This document shows, piece after piece, positions 6,207 to 13,737 of a stretch of 16,041 nucleotides of DNA. The position numbers and the translations under genes are program-made. The notes beneath the pieces are model-generated. The model was not told the DNA's origin. It did no database searches and saw nothing but the letters and a program-made list of their open reading frames with translations. The DNA lies in assembly GCA_015069065.1 (NCBI GenBank), contig SVJI01000016.1, forward strand, positions 1 through 16,041. Reading direction: 5' to 3'. The number at the start of each line of letters is the position of its first letter. Within the stretch, counting starts at the first letter, position 1. Source of the stretch: Oscillospiraceae bacterium (GTDB lineage: Bacteria > Bacillota > Clostridia > UMGS1883).

Positions 6207-6839
6207 ATGAGTAGGAAAAAAAGTTTATCACGGCAGGCACTTAAGAGACTGCCGGTGTATATGTCGTTTCTGAAAACGATTGATTTGGGTGAAACAGAGT
6301 ATATTTCGTCTTCTGCCGTTGCGAAAGCACTTGACATGAATGACGTTCAGGTTAGAAAGGATTTGGCAGCTGTCTGTAAAAGTGCCGGAATCCCTAAAAA
6401 GGGCTTTGCCATCCGTGACCTTATAAGCGGAATATCCGACTTTCTTGGTTACAGCAGCGGTAAGGATGCAATTCTTATCGGTGCGGGAAATCTGGGAATG
6501 GCTCTTATGAGCTACCGCGGATTTGACAACTACGGCATAAATATTGTTGCCGCATTTGATAATCGCACGGAAGTTGTGGATAATAAGAGAATATACCATA
6601 TATCCCGCATAAAAGAAATGTGTGAGAAGCTTAACGTAAAAATAGGGATAATAACTGTTCCCGAATTTGCGGCGCAGAAGGTGTGCGATATTCTTGTAGA
6701 CAGCGGAATCCTCGCTATCTGGAATTTTGCCCCTACCCATCTAAAGGCGCCTGATGATATATTGGTGCAAAACGAGAATATGGCGTCATCACTGGCGTTA
6801 CTGTCGAACCATTTGAGAGAAAAAATGGCAGGTGAATAA
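6207..6839 (+). CDS. rex: Redox-sensing transcriptional repressor Rex
   Basis: Rex senses the NADH/NAD+ ratio; rising NADH releases it from DNA and de-represses fermentation genes such as adhE. The 210-residue protein has an N-terminal winged helix (about residues 1-80, including SSSAVAKALDMNDVQVRKDLA) and a Rossmann domain with the dinucleotide motif GAGNLG at 92-97. AAFDNR with Asp119 follows at the end of the second strand, and WNFAPTHL and the C-terminal swapped helix come later. The length is typical. A GAGGG sequence lies nine bases before ATG 6207. The LysR gene starts three bases after the rex stop, so the two are co-transcribed. adhE, the classic Rex target, follows after a terminator. 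Confidence 0.95.
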   Translation: MSRKKSLSRQALKRLPVYMSFLKTIDLGETEYISSSAVAKALDMNDVQVRKDLAAVCKSAGIPKKGFAIRDLISGISDFLGYSSGKDAILIGAGNLGMALMSYRGFDNYGINIVAAFDNRTEVVDNKRIYHISRIKEMCEKLNVKIGIITVPEFAAQKVCDILVDSGILAIWNFAPTHLKAPDDILVQNENMASSLALLSNHLREKMAGE

Positions 6840-6842
6840 TAT

Positions 6843-7763
6843 ATGAATACCTTACATCTGAAATATGCAATTGAGGTGGAGAAAACAGGCTCAATTTCAA
6901 AGGCTGCGGAAAATTTATACATGAATCAGCCTCAGCTTTCAAAGGCAATTCGTGAGCTTGAGGAATCTGTCGGAATTTCCATTTTTAAAAGAAGCTCAAA
7001 GGGAGTAGTCCCTACCACCAAGGGCGCAGAGTTCATTATGGATGCAAAGGGAATTATTGCACAGATGGAAAGGCTGGAGGCAACCTATAACCCCAAGAAA
7101 AGCGGGGCGATTACCCTTGATGCGGCGGTCTATCGCTGCGAGTATATTTCGTCTGCATTTTCCAGATTCCTCATGCGGATGAGGGACGAAAAAAAGGGGA
7201 AAATCACTTACAGAGAGACAAATACCACCCGCGCAATAAAAAATGTTGCAACAGGTGAGAATAATATAGGCATTATAAAGTGTAATGCTGATTATGAACA
7301 GTACTTTTTACAAATGCTCGAGGAAAGGGAGTTAAGATACGAGGTACTGTGGGAATATGATGAGATGGTTCTCATCGCTGCAGATAATCCCCTTGCGAAA
7401 AAGGAGCTTATAACGGAGGAAGAGCTTGAGGATATGACAGAGCTTTTGTTCGGGGATAACCTGATTTATTACGGCAGGTCGGCACGCAGTGTAAAAACTG
7501 CCCATGAGAACGAAAAGGTACGGCATATGTTTATTTATGAGCGTGCAGGGATGTGTGATGCACTGCGCAGCGGCGAGAATTTATATGCCAGAATTACTCC
7601 TCCGCCATACGGCTATTACAACAAGGAGGAATTCGCAGTTCTTCCTATTCAGGGAGAGTCAACAAGGTATCATGATATACTGTTTTACAGAAAAGACTAT
7701 AAAAAGAGCGCTTCGGACGAACTGTTTATAGAAGCAGTTAAAGAAATTATATCCGAGTTGTAG
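6843..7763 (+). CDS. LysR-family transcriptional regulator
   Basis: This 306-residue protein has the LysR winged HTH at residues 1-62 (HLKYAIEVEKTGSISKAAENLYMNQPQLSKAIRELEESVGISIFKR) and a weakly conserved effector domain of the periplasmic-binding type from about residue 90. The effector cannot be read from sequence. AGGTGA near the end of rex serves as its ribosome-binding site, and only three bases separate rex from its start. Co-transcription with rex and a position just before adhE suggest a role in fermentation control, but this is inference. The start ATG 6843 fits the family N terminus MNTLHLKYAIEV. Confidence 0.9.
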   Translation: MNTLHLKYAIEVEKTGSISKAAENLYMNQPQLSKAIRELEESVGISIFKRSSKGVVPTTKGAEFIMDAKGIIAQMERLEATYNPKKSGAITLDAAVYRCEYISSAFSRFLMRMRDEKKGKITYRETNTTRAIKNVATGENNIGIIKCNADYEQYFLQMLEERELRYEVLWEYDEMVLIAADNPLAKKELITEEELEDMTELLFGDNLIYYGRSARSVKTAHENEKVRHMFIYERAGMCDALRSGENLYARITPPPYGYYNKEEFAVLPIQGESTRYHDILFYRKDYKKSASDELFIEAVKEIISEL

Positions 7764-7765
7764 TG

Positions 7766-7808
7766 AAAAGCTTTTATTTGTGCAAAATAGACAAATAAAA
7801 GCTTTTTT
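7766..7808 (+). terminator. Strong terminator after the rex-lysR operon
   Basis: A perfect 16-bp stem, AAAAGCTTTTATTTGT (7766-7781) with its complement at 7791-7806, around a 9-base loop and followed by T-rich sequence. The arms are A/T-symmetric, so it may work in both directions. Confidence 0.85.
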
Positions 7809-7823
7809 CTTTTGAGAAAATAG

Positions 7824-7839
7824 CGATATTGATATATCG
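7824..7839. promoter_or_regulatory. Palindrome upstream of adhE, possible regulator site
   Basis: CGATAT-TGAT-ATATCG is a perfect 6-4-6 inverted repeat, 32 bases upstream of the adhE -35 box. It could bind the LysR protein encoded just upstream; it does not match the Rex consensus. Confidence 0.35.
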
Positions 7840-7844
7840 ATAAA

Positions 7845-7862
7845 TAAATAACGAAATAACAA
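7845..7862. promoter_or_regulatory. Possible degenerate Rex operator before adhE
   Basis: Compared with the clostridial Rex pattern TTGTTAAnnnnTTAACAA, this 18-mer matches 10 of 14 fixed positions. The right half (ATAACAA) is near-perfect and the left half poor. It ends eight bases before the -35 box. Confidence 0.25.
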
Positions 7863-7870
7863 AAACAAAC

Positions 7871-7899
7871 TTTACAATAAAAAATGAAACGCGTAAAAT
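7871..7899 (+). promoter_or_regulatory. Promoter of adhE
   Basis: TTTACA at 7871-7876, a 17-base spacer and TAAAAT at 7894-7899. It lies 53 bases before the chosen adhE start. Confidence 0.65.
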
Positions 7900-7951
7900 A
7901 ATAGTAAAGAGAATAGTTATATAAAAGGCTTTGATGAAAGGAAGAAACATC

Positions 7952-10561
7952 ATGAGAAAAGAAAGAATACTCATCGACAGTGTTGAAAAGCTTGAAGAAG
8001 AGATTGTAAAAGTGCGCGAGGTGCAAAAAACCTTCGCCACATATACTCAGGAGCAGGTGGATAAAATTTTCCTCGCAGCGGCAACCGCGGCTAACAAGGA
8101 AAGAATTCCTCTTGCTAAAATGGCAGTGGAAGAAACAGGCATGGGTGTTGTGGAGGATAAGGTTATTAAAAACCACTATGCCTCAGAATACATCTATAAT
8201 GCGTACAAAGACACAAAGACCTGCGGTATTATAGAAGAGGATAAGGCATACGGCATGATGAAAATTGCTGAACCCATTGGTGTGATTGCGGCAGTAATCC
8301 CGACTACCAATCCCACATCTACAGCTATTTTCAAATGTCTTATTGCACTTAAAACCAGAAATGCCATTATCATCAGCCCTCATCCGAGAGCAAAAAATTC
8401 CACAATCGCTGCTGCGAAGATTGTTCTTGATGCGGCGGTTAAGGCAGGCGCACCGGAGGGTATTATAAGCTGGATTGATGTACCTGCGCTTGACATGACC
8501 AATACAGTTATGAAAGAGTCTGATATAATTCTGGCTACAGGCGGTCCCGGCATGGTTAAGGCTGCATATTCAAGCGGTAAGCCGGCACTGGGTGTAGGTG
8601 CAGGAAACACACCTGCAATTATTGATGAAACTGCCGATACAGTTCTGGCAGTAAGCTCTGTTATTCATTCAAAAACGTTTGATAACGGCATGATTTGTGC
8701 ATCTGAACAGAGTGTTATTGTGAATGAAAAAATATATGATAAGGTTCGTGAAGAATTCCGCGTAAGGGGCTGCTATTTCCTCAAGGATGATGAGATTGAT
8801 AAGGTTAGAAAGACCATTATTATAAATGGTGCCCTTAATGCAAAGATTGTAGGACAGACTGCATTTAAGATTGCAGCACTGTCAGGAGTTGATGTGCCTG
8901 AGGATACAAAGGTTCTTATCGGCGAGGTTGAGTCAGTAGAGCTTTCAGAAGAATTTGCTCATGAAAAGCTATCTCCTGTACTCGCCATGTATAGGGCAAA
9001 GGATTTTTCAGATGCTCTTGACAAAGCCGACAGACTTGTTGCTGATGGCGGTTTCGGACATACTGCATCTCTTTATATTGATGCGGTAGCGCAGCGTGAA
9101 AAGATTGAACTGTTCTCTCTCAGGATGAAAGCGTGCCGTATATTGGTAAATACACCATCCTCCCACGGCGGTATAGGTGATTTGTATAACTTCAAGCTTG
9201 CACCGTCACTTACTTTGGGATGTGGTTCATGGGGTGGAAACTCAGTTTCAGAAAACGTTGGTGTAAAGCATCTTTTGAATATTAAGACGGTTGCAGAAAG
9301 AAGGGAAAACATGCTTTGGTTCAGAGCGCCTGAAAAAATATATATTAAAAAGGGTTGTCTGCCAGTTGCACTGGATGAGCTTAAGACGGTTATGAATAAA
9401 AAACGTGCATTCATAGTAACAGATAATTTCCTTTACGAAAACGGCTATACAAAAGCGATTACAGATAAGCTTGACGAGATGGGCATAGTGCATACCACAT
9501 TCTTCAATGTAGAGCCTGACCCGACACTTGAATGTGCAAAGGCAGGCGCAGCACAGATGGCAGCGTTTAAGCCCGACACAATTATTGCATTGGGCGGTGG
9601 CAGTGCAATGGATGCTGCAAAAATTATGTGGGTTATGTACGAACATCCCGAGGCTGACTTTATGGATATGGCAATGCGTTTTGTAGATATCAGAAAGCGT
9701 GTTTATACATTCCCGAAAATGGGTGAAAAAGCGTATTTCATTGCAATCCCCACATCTGCGGGAACAGGTTCGGAGGTTACTCCCTTTGCGGTTATTACTG
9801 ATGAGAGCAGCGGTGTAAAATATCCCCTTGCCGATTATGAGCTTCTGCCCGATATGGCAATCGTTGACACTGATTTTCACATGTCAGCTCCTAAGGGGCT
9901 TACTGCAGCATCAGGTATAGATGCAGTAACCCATGCTCTTGAAGCATATGCGTCTATGCTTGCTACAGATTATACTGATTCTCTTGCTTTGGGCGCACTT
10001 AAAACCATATTTGAATATCTTCCCCGTGCATACGAGAACGGACAGACCGATGTACTCGCCCGTGAAAAAATGGCTAACGCGGCTACTATGGCAGGTATGG
10101 CATTTGCCAATGCATTTTTGGGTATCTGTCACTCTATGGCGCATAAGCTGGGTGCATTCCATCATTTGCCCCACGGAGTTGCCAATGCCCTCATGATCGA
10201 GCAGGTTATTCGCTTTAATGCATCTGAAACTCCTGTAAAGATGGGAACATTCTCTCAGTATTCACATCCTCATACGCTCGCGCGTTACGGAGAAATTGCT
10301 GACCATCTGGGGCTTGGCGGAAAGAGTGACGAAGAAAAGCTGGAGAAGCTTATTGTGCGTATAAATGAGCTTAAGGAAATGGTTGGAATTAAGAAAACCA
10401 TCAAGGATTACGGCGTGGATGAAAAGAAATTTATGGATACTCTTGATGAAATGGTGGAGCAGGCATTTGACGACCAGTGCACAGGCGCAAATCCCCGTTA
10501 TCCGCTTATGAGCGAAATGAAGCAGATGTATCTTAATGCATATTACGGAGGTGAGCAGTAA
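7952..10561 (+). CDS. adhE: Bifunctional acetaldehyde-CoA/alcohol dehydrogenase AdhE
   Basis: AdhE reduces acetyl-CoA to acetaldehyde and then ethanol with two NADH, regenerating NAD+ in fermentation. The N-terminal aldehyde dehydrogenase domain (about residues 1-440) has GGPGMVKAAYSSGKPALGVGAGNTP and the catalytic cysteine in DNGMICASEQS. The C-terminal iron alcohol dehydrogenase domain (from about residue 450) has GGGSAMDAAK, PTSAGTGSEVTPFAVITD, a DAVTHALEAY motif and MAHKLGAFHHLPHG with iron-binding histidines. The length, 869 residues, is typical. I chose ATG 7952 because AAGGAAG lies eight bases upstream; TTG 7931 and ATG 7934 are in frame but the AAGGAAG sequence lies within that extension. 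The stop overlaps the start of the next gene by one base (TAATG). AdhE normally forms spirosome filaments. Confidence 0.97.
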   Translation: MRKERILIDSVEKLEEEIVKVREVQKTFATYTQEQVDKIFLAAATAANKERIPLAKMAVEETGMGVVEDKVIKNHYASEYIYNAYKDTKTCGIIEEDKAYGMMKIAEPIGVIAAVIPTTNPTSTAIFKCLIALKTRNAIIISPHPRAKNSTIAAAKIVLDAAVKAGAPEGIISWIDVPALDMTNTVMKESDIILATGGPGMVKAAYSSGKPALGVGAGNTPAIIDETADTVLAVSSVIHSKTFDNGMICASEQSVIVNEKIYDKVREEFRVRGCYFLKDDEIDKVRKTIIINGALNAKIVGQTAFKIAALSGVDVPEDTKVLIGEVESVELSEEFAHEKLSPVLAMYRAKDFSDALDKADRLVADGGFGHTASLYIDAVAQREKIELFSLRMKACRILVNTPSSHGGIGDLYNFKLAPSLTLGCGSWGGNSVSENVGVKHLLNIKTVAERRENMLWFRAPEKIYIKKGCLPVALDELKTVMNKKRAFIVTDNFLYENGYTKAITDKLDEMGIVHTTFFNVEPDPTLECAKAGAAQMAAFKPDTIIALGGGSAMDAAKIMWVMYEHPEADFMDMAMRFVDIRKRVYTFPKMGEKAYFIAIPTSAGTGSEVTPFAVITDESSGVKYPLADYELLPDMAIVDTDFHMSAPKGLTAASGIDAVTHALEAYASMLATDYTDSLALGALKTIFEYLPRAYENGQTDVLAREKMANAATMAGMAFANAFLGICHSMAHKLGAFHHLPHGVANALMIEQVIRFNASETPVKMGTFSQYSHPHTLARYGEIADHLGLGGKSDEEKLEKLIVRINELKEMVGIKKTIKDYGVDEKKFMDTLDEMVEQAFDDQCTGANPRYPLMSEMKQMYLNAYYGGEQ

Positions 10562-11310
10562 TGAAAAAGGACAATGTTCTGGCGACAAGAAGTAACAAGG
10601 TTATATACCGTGACGGTGACAAGGTTATAAAGGTTTTTAACGACGACTATTCTAAGGCAAACGTCCTTAACGAAGCTCTTAATCAGGCAAGAGTCGAAGA
10701 AACAGGACTTAATATTCCCAGACTCCATGAGATTACAAAGATAGATGGTAAATGGGCGATTATCATGGACTATATTGAGGGAAAAACGCTGGAAGAGCTT
10801 ATGCGTGAAAATCCCGATAAAAAAGAAGAGTATATAAATCAGCTCGTAGATGTTCAGATGGAAATTTTATCAAAACGTGTCGCTCTTCTCAATAAAATCA
10901 AGGATAAGATGCATGGCAAAATATCCATGACAGAGCTTGACGCAACAACTCGTTATGAGCTTCATACACGGCTTGATTCAACACCCAAGCATACTAAAGT
11001 GTGCCACGGCGACCTGCACCCCAGTAATATAATCATTACAAAAGAGGGCAAGGCATATATAATTGACTGGGCACACGTTACTCAGGGTAACGGTGCGGCA
11101 GATGCTGCGAGGACGTATCTTCTGTTCACACTCGACGGTGACAGAGAAATTGCGGAAAAATACCTTGATGCTTTCTGCAAAAAGACAGATACCGCCAAGC
11201 AGTATGTGCAGAAATGGATTCCCATTGTCGCAGCATCACAGCTGACTAAAGGCAAAGAGGAAGAAAGAGAACTTCTGCTCAGTTGGATAGATGTAGTTGA
11301 ATACGAATAA
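10561..11310 (+). CDS. APH/choline-kinase-like small-molecule phosphotransferase
   Basis: This 249-residue protein has the aminoglycoside phosphotransferase/choline kinase fold, which moves phosphate from ATP to a small molecule or, less often, a protein. Visible parts are the ATP lysine in VIKVF (Lys24), the hinge MDYIEGKTL (69-77), the catalytic loop CHGDLHPSNI (Asp151, Asn156) and the metal-binding IIDWA (Asp169). All key residues are intact, so it is probably active. The start codon shares its A with the adhE stop, and GGAGGTGA lies inside the adhE end, so translation is coupled. The substrate is unknown, and antibiotic resistance should not be assumed. The link to adhE suggests a role in fermentation or its control. 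No terminator follows closely. Confidence 0.85.
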   Translation: MKKDNVLATRSNKVIYRDGDKVIKVFNDDYSKANVLNEALNQARVEETGLNIPRLHEITKIDGKWAIIMDYIEGKTLEELMRENPDKKEEYINQLVDVQMEILSKRVALLNKIKDKMHGKISMTELDATTRYELHTRLDSTPKHTKVCHGDLHPSNIIITKEGKAYIIDWAHVTQGNGAADAARTYLLFTLDGDREIAEKYLDAFCKKTDTAKQYVQKWIPIVAASQLTKGKEEERELLLSWIDVVEYE

Positions 11311-11318
11311 TTGCTGGG

Positions 11319-11338
11319 GGATGTTTAAAAAGTCCAGA
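11319..11338 (+). repeat. Left copy of a 20-bp imperfect direct repeat
   Basis: GGATGtTTAAAAAGTCCAGA here recurs at 11576-11595 with one difference (c for t). The right copy forms the left arm and loop of the terminator at 11573-11612, so the 257 bases in between look inserted or duplicated. Confidence 0.7.
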
Positions 11339-11360
11339 ACGCAAAAAGGCAAAGATATGT

Positions 11361-11413
11361 AAAAGGCTCCCTTGTGTAAAGGTAGCTGTCACGAAGTGAC
11401 TGAGGGATTGTTA
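11361..11413 (+). repeat. GGCTCCCTTGTGTAAAGG-type intergenic repeat
   Basis: The element reads GGCTCCCTTGTG, TAAAGGTAGCT, then a perfect hairpin GTCAC-GAA-GTGAC (11388-11400) and TGAGGGATTGTT. CTCCCTT can pair with AAAGGTAG around GTGT with one mismatch. I recall near-identical repeats scattered between genes in gut Oscillospiraceae genomes; this is memory, not a search. Confidence 0.6.
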
Positions 11414-11417
11414 TGTT

Positions 11418-11452
11418 GAAAAATCTCATATATTCGATTTTTCTTTCTTTTT
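11418..11452 (+). terminator. Possible weak terminator after the adhE-kinase operon
   Basis: GAAAAATC (11418-11425) pairs perfectly with GATTTTTC (11436-11443), followed by TTTCTTTTT. The stem is almost all A/T, so it would be weak. It is the first hairpin plus T-rich stretch after the kinase gene. Confidence 0.3.
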
Positions 11453-11467
11453 AAGCCTTTTTGCTAC

Positions 11468-11540
11468 GAACAAACTTCGCCTCTCGACGTACCCACGTAC
11501 GCCTTCGGGTGACCCAAGCTTCGCTTGGCTCAGTTTGTCC
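11468..11540. repeat. Branched structured block
   Basis: GAACAAAC (11468-11475) pairs with GTTTGTCC (11533-11540, one mismatch) and encloses at least two hairpins: CGTAC-CCAC-GTACG (11488-11501) and CCAAGC-TTC-GCTTGG (11514-11528). The palindrome GTTC-T-GAAC follows at 11541-11549. The block is richer in G+C than its surroundings, which suggests a repeat element or structured RNA. Confidence 0.45.
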
Positions 11541-11572
11541 GTTCTGAACATTTTCTCCTATCCCCTAAAAAG

Positions 11573-11620
11573 AGAGGATGCTTAAAAAGTCCAGACTTTT
11601 TAAGCATCCTCTTCTTTTTT
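11573..11620 (+). terminator. Long perfect terminator hairpin before glgB
   Basis: Positions 11573-11591 pair perfectly with 11594-11612 (19 bp, AGAGGATGCTTAAAAAGTC and its complement), followed by TCTTTTTT. It probably ends transcription from the adhE-kinase side and insulates the glg operon. Confidence 0.85.
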
Positions 11621-11702
11621 GTTTCAAGACATTTATTGAAAATTGTGTAAAAGCAACTAAAAATGTGTCGAAAATTCTCCCTTTTTTTGGTTATTTTTCC
11701 CT

Positions 11703-11721
11703 AAAATAGTTTGACTATTTT
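11703..11721. promoter_or_regulatory. Palindrome over the glgB -35 box, candidate operator
   Basis: AAAATAGT (11703-11710), a TTG spacer and ACTATTTT (11714-11721) form a perfect 8-bp inverted repeat that contains the -35 hexamer TTGACT. Its position fits a repressor site. Confidence 0.45.
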
Positions 11722-11739
11722 TATTTAATTTGATAAACT
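11711..11739 (+). promoter_or_regulatory. Promoter of the glgBCD operon
   Basis: TTGACT at 11711-11716, a 17-base spacer and TAAACT at 11734-11739, with TG one base upstream. Just after it, AATATAAAC occurs twice with a period of 12 (11740-11748 and 11752-11760), at the expected start of transcription. Confidence 0.7.
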
Positions 11740-11777
11740 AATATAAACAGAAATATAAACAAGCGGAGGCGTGTTCA

Positions 11778-13700
11778 TTGGCAGAGAAAAAGACAAAGAA
11801 AAAACAATTTGAAAACCCTTTTATTGAAACCTCCGAGCTTACCGAGTTTAATAATGGAACGAATTTCCGCAGCTATGAATTTATGGGTGCAGTCCCGGGG
11901 GAAATCTACGGCAAATGCGGCTACAGTTTTTCAGTATGGGCACCTAATGCCCATAGCGTAAGTGTGGTTGGTGATTTCAATGATTGGGATACCTCGGCAC
12001 ACCCCATGAATCCGCAGGGAAGTTCGGGAGTGTGGCACTGCTTTATAGAAAATGTATCTGAGGGGCAGTGCTATAAATATTTTATAAAAAGTAAGGACGG
12101 CAGCACAGTGTACAAGGCAGACCCCTATGCGCGGTTTTCCGAGCTGCCGCCCAAGACCGCCTCTGTGATATATGATACATCAGGATATAAATGGACAGAT
12201 AAAAGGTGGATGGAAAAACGCGCTGTGACTCAGCCGTATTCAAAGCCTATGCTGATTTATGAAATGCATCTGGGAAGCTGGCGCACACACCCTGACGGCA
12301 CACCTATGAATTACAGGGAGATTGCGGACGAGTTGTGTGAATATCTTTCGGACATGGGCTATACCCATGTAGAGCTGATGCCGCTGACTGAGTTTCCTTT
12401 TGACGGAAGCTGGGGATATCAGGTGACAGGGTATTTTTCAGCGACAAGCCGTTACGGAAGTCCAAAAGATTTTATGTATTTTGTGAATAAATGCCACGAA
12501 AAAAACATAAGTGTAATTATGGACTGGGTGCCTGCACATTTTCCGCGTGATGCATATGGACTTGCTCGCTTTGACACAACACCCATTTATGAATATGCTG
12601 ACCCCCGCAAAGGAGAGCATAAGGAATGGGGAACACTGGTATTCGACTATGGTCGGGGAGAGGTAGTTTCGTTTTTACTGTCAAGTGCATTTTATTGGCT
12701 GGATGTATTTCATATTGACGGATTGCGCGTTGATGCGGTATCAAGTATGCTCTACCTTGATTATGGCAGGGATGAATACATTCCAAACAAATACGGCGGT
12801 AAGGAAAATCTTGAGGCGATTGAGTTTTTGCGCAGACTCAACATCTGTGCATTTTCGCAGTATCCGAATGTTCTTATGATTGCAGAGGAGTCCACAGCAT
12901 GGCCAAATGTTACTAAGCCTGTCTCAGACGGAGGACTCGGATTTAATTTTAAGTGGAATATGGGCTGGATGAATGACATGCTGCGTTACATGAGCATGGA
13001 CCCATATTTCAGAAAGGACAATCACAGTCTGCTTACATTTTCTATGATGTACGCTTTCTCGGAAAATTACATTTTGCCTCTTTCACATGACGAGGTTGTT
13101 CACGGAAAGTGCTCCCTTGTACAGAAAATGTCGGGACTCTACGGTCAGAAGTTTGATTCTCTTCGGGCATTCTTTATGTACAAAATGGCTCATCCCGGAA
13201 AGAAGCTGCTGTTTATGGGCGGAGAGCTTGCACAGTTTATAGAGTGGAGATATTACGAACAGCTTGAATGGCAGCTGCTTGATATTGATATGCACAGGAT
13301 GTTTCATGACTTTATGCGTGCGCTGAACCATTTTTACAGGGATAATAAGCCTTTCTGGGAGATTGAGGATAGCTGGGACGGATTTGATTGGATAAATGCT
13401 GATGATTCTCAGCGGAGTATAATTTCTTTTGTAAGACGTGGGGAAAAGAAAAACGATGAGATAGTGGTGATTTGTAATTTTACCCCTGTGGAGTATAAGG
13501 ACTATGTCGTAGGAGTGCCCAGAGGCGGCGTATACGCCCCCGCGCTCTCAAGCGATGATAAATGCTTTGGCGGAGGTGGGCATGAGGTAAAAGCCGTATC
13601 AGCAAAAAAGAAAGCTCAGGGTGCGATGCCTTATTCAATAACGCTGGATATTCCGCCTATGAGCAGTATGTACCTGCGCAGAACCAGATCTAGAGGATAA
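11778..13700 (+). CDS. glgB: 1,4-alpha-glucan branching enzyme
   Basis: GlgB cuts alpha-1,4-glucan chains and reattaches them by alpha-1,6 bonds, making the branches of glycogen. The 640-residue protein has a CBM48 domain (about residues 45-135, with VVGDFNDWD), a GH13 barrel and a C-terminal beta domain. Catalytic motifs are DWVPAHF (249-255), DGLRVDAV with nucleophile Asp319, MIAEES with acid/base Glu370, and LPLSHDEVVHG with His437 and Asp438. The family length is about 630-730, so it is complete. The start is TTG 11778, nine bases after GGAGG; no in-frame ATG lies nearby upstream. A lysine-rich N terminus (KKTKKKQ) precedes the CBM. It is the first gene of the operon with glgC and glgD. 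Confidence 0.96.
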   Translation: MAEKKTKKKQFENPFIETSELTEFNNGTNFRSYEFMGAVPGEIYGKCGYSFSVWAPNAHSVSVVGDFNDWDTSAHPMNPQGSSGVWHCFIENVSEGQCYKYFIKSKDGSTVYKADPYARFSELPPKTASVIYDTSGYKWTDKRWMEKRAVTQPYSKPMLIYEMHLGSWRTHPDGTPMNYREIADELCEYLSDMGYTHVELMPLTEFPFDGSWGYQVTGYFSATSRYGSPKDFMYFVNKCHEKNISVIMDWVPAHFPRDAYGLARFDTTPIYEYADPRKGEHKEWGTLVFDYGRGEVVSFLLSSAFYWLDVFHIDGLRVDAVSSMLYLDYGRDEYIPNKYGGKENLEAIEFLRRLNICAFSQYPNVLMIAEESTAWPNVTKPVSDGGLGFNFKWNMGWMNDMLRYMSMDPYFRKDNHSLLTFSMMYAFSENYILPLSHDEVVHGKCSLVQKMSGLYGQKFDSLRAFFMYKMAHPGKKLLFMGGELAQFIEWRYYEQLEWQLLDIDMHRMFHDFMRALNHFYRDNKPFWEIEDSWDGFDWINADDSQRSIISFVRRGEKKNDEIVVICNFTPVEYKDYVVGVPRGGVYAPALSSDDKCFGGGGHEVKAVSAKKKAQGAMPYSITLDIPPMSSMYLRRTRSRG

Positions 13701-13737
13701 TCAGGGGGAACCTGATAAAAGAGAGGAAGGATTATAA

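Larger units (their letters stand above)
11341..11464. repeat. Inverted repeat enclosing an intergenic repeat element
   Basis: GCAAAAAGGC (11341-11350) and GCCTTTTTGC (11455-11464) are perfect 10-bp complements about 100 bases apart. They enclose the GGCTCCCTTGTG-type repeat and an A/T-rich hairpin. They could be ends of a small non-autonomous element. Confidence 0.5.
11311..11777. other. Gene-free spacer with composite repeats before glgB
   Basis: This 467-base stretch holds no credible gene. From left to right it has a direct-repeat copy (11319-11338), an inverted-repeat arm (11341-11350), a GGCTCCCTTGTG-type repeat (11361-11413) and an A/T hairpin (11418-11443). The second arm (11455-11464), a branched structured block (11468-11540), a terminator containing the second direct-repeat copy (11573-11612) and the glgB promoter follow. 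Confidence 0.8.

Noticed and set aside
9248..9880. 210-codon minus-strand ORF inside adhE
   Set aside because: Antisense to a strongly conserved region of adhE and rich in Cys and His, as shadow ORFs often are.
10561..11310. Aminoglycoside resistance gene
   Set aside because: Only the general APH fold is supported. The operon with adhE points to metabolism, and no resistance-type subfamily motif was recognised.
11361..11413. CRISPR repeat
   Set aside because: A single copy with internal hairpins and no regularly spaced repeats or cas genes nearby.
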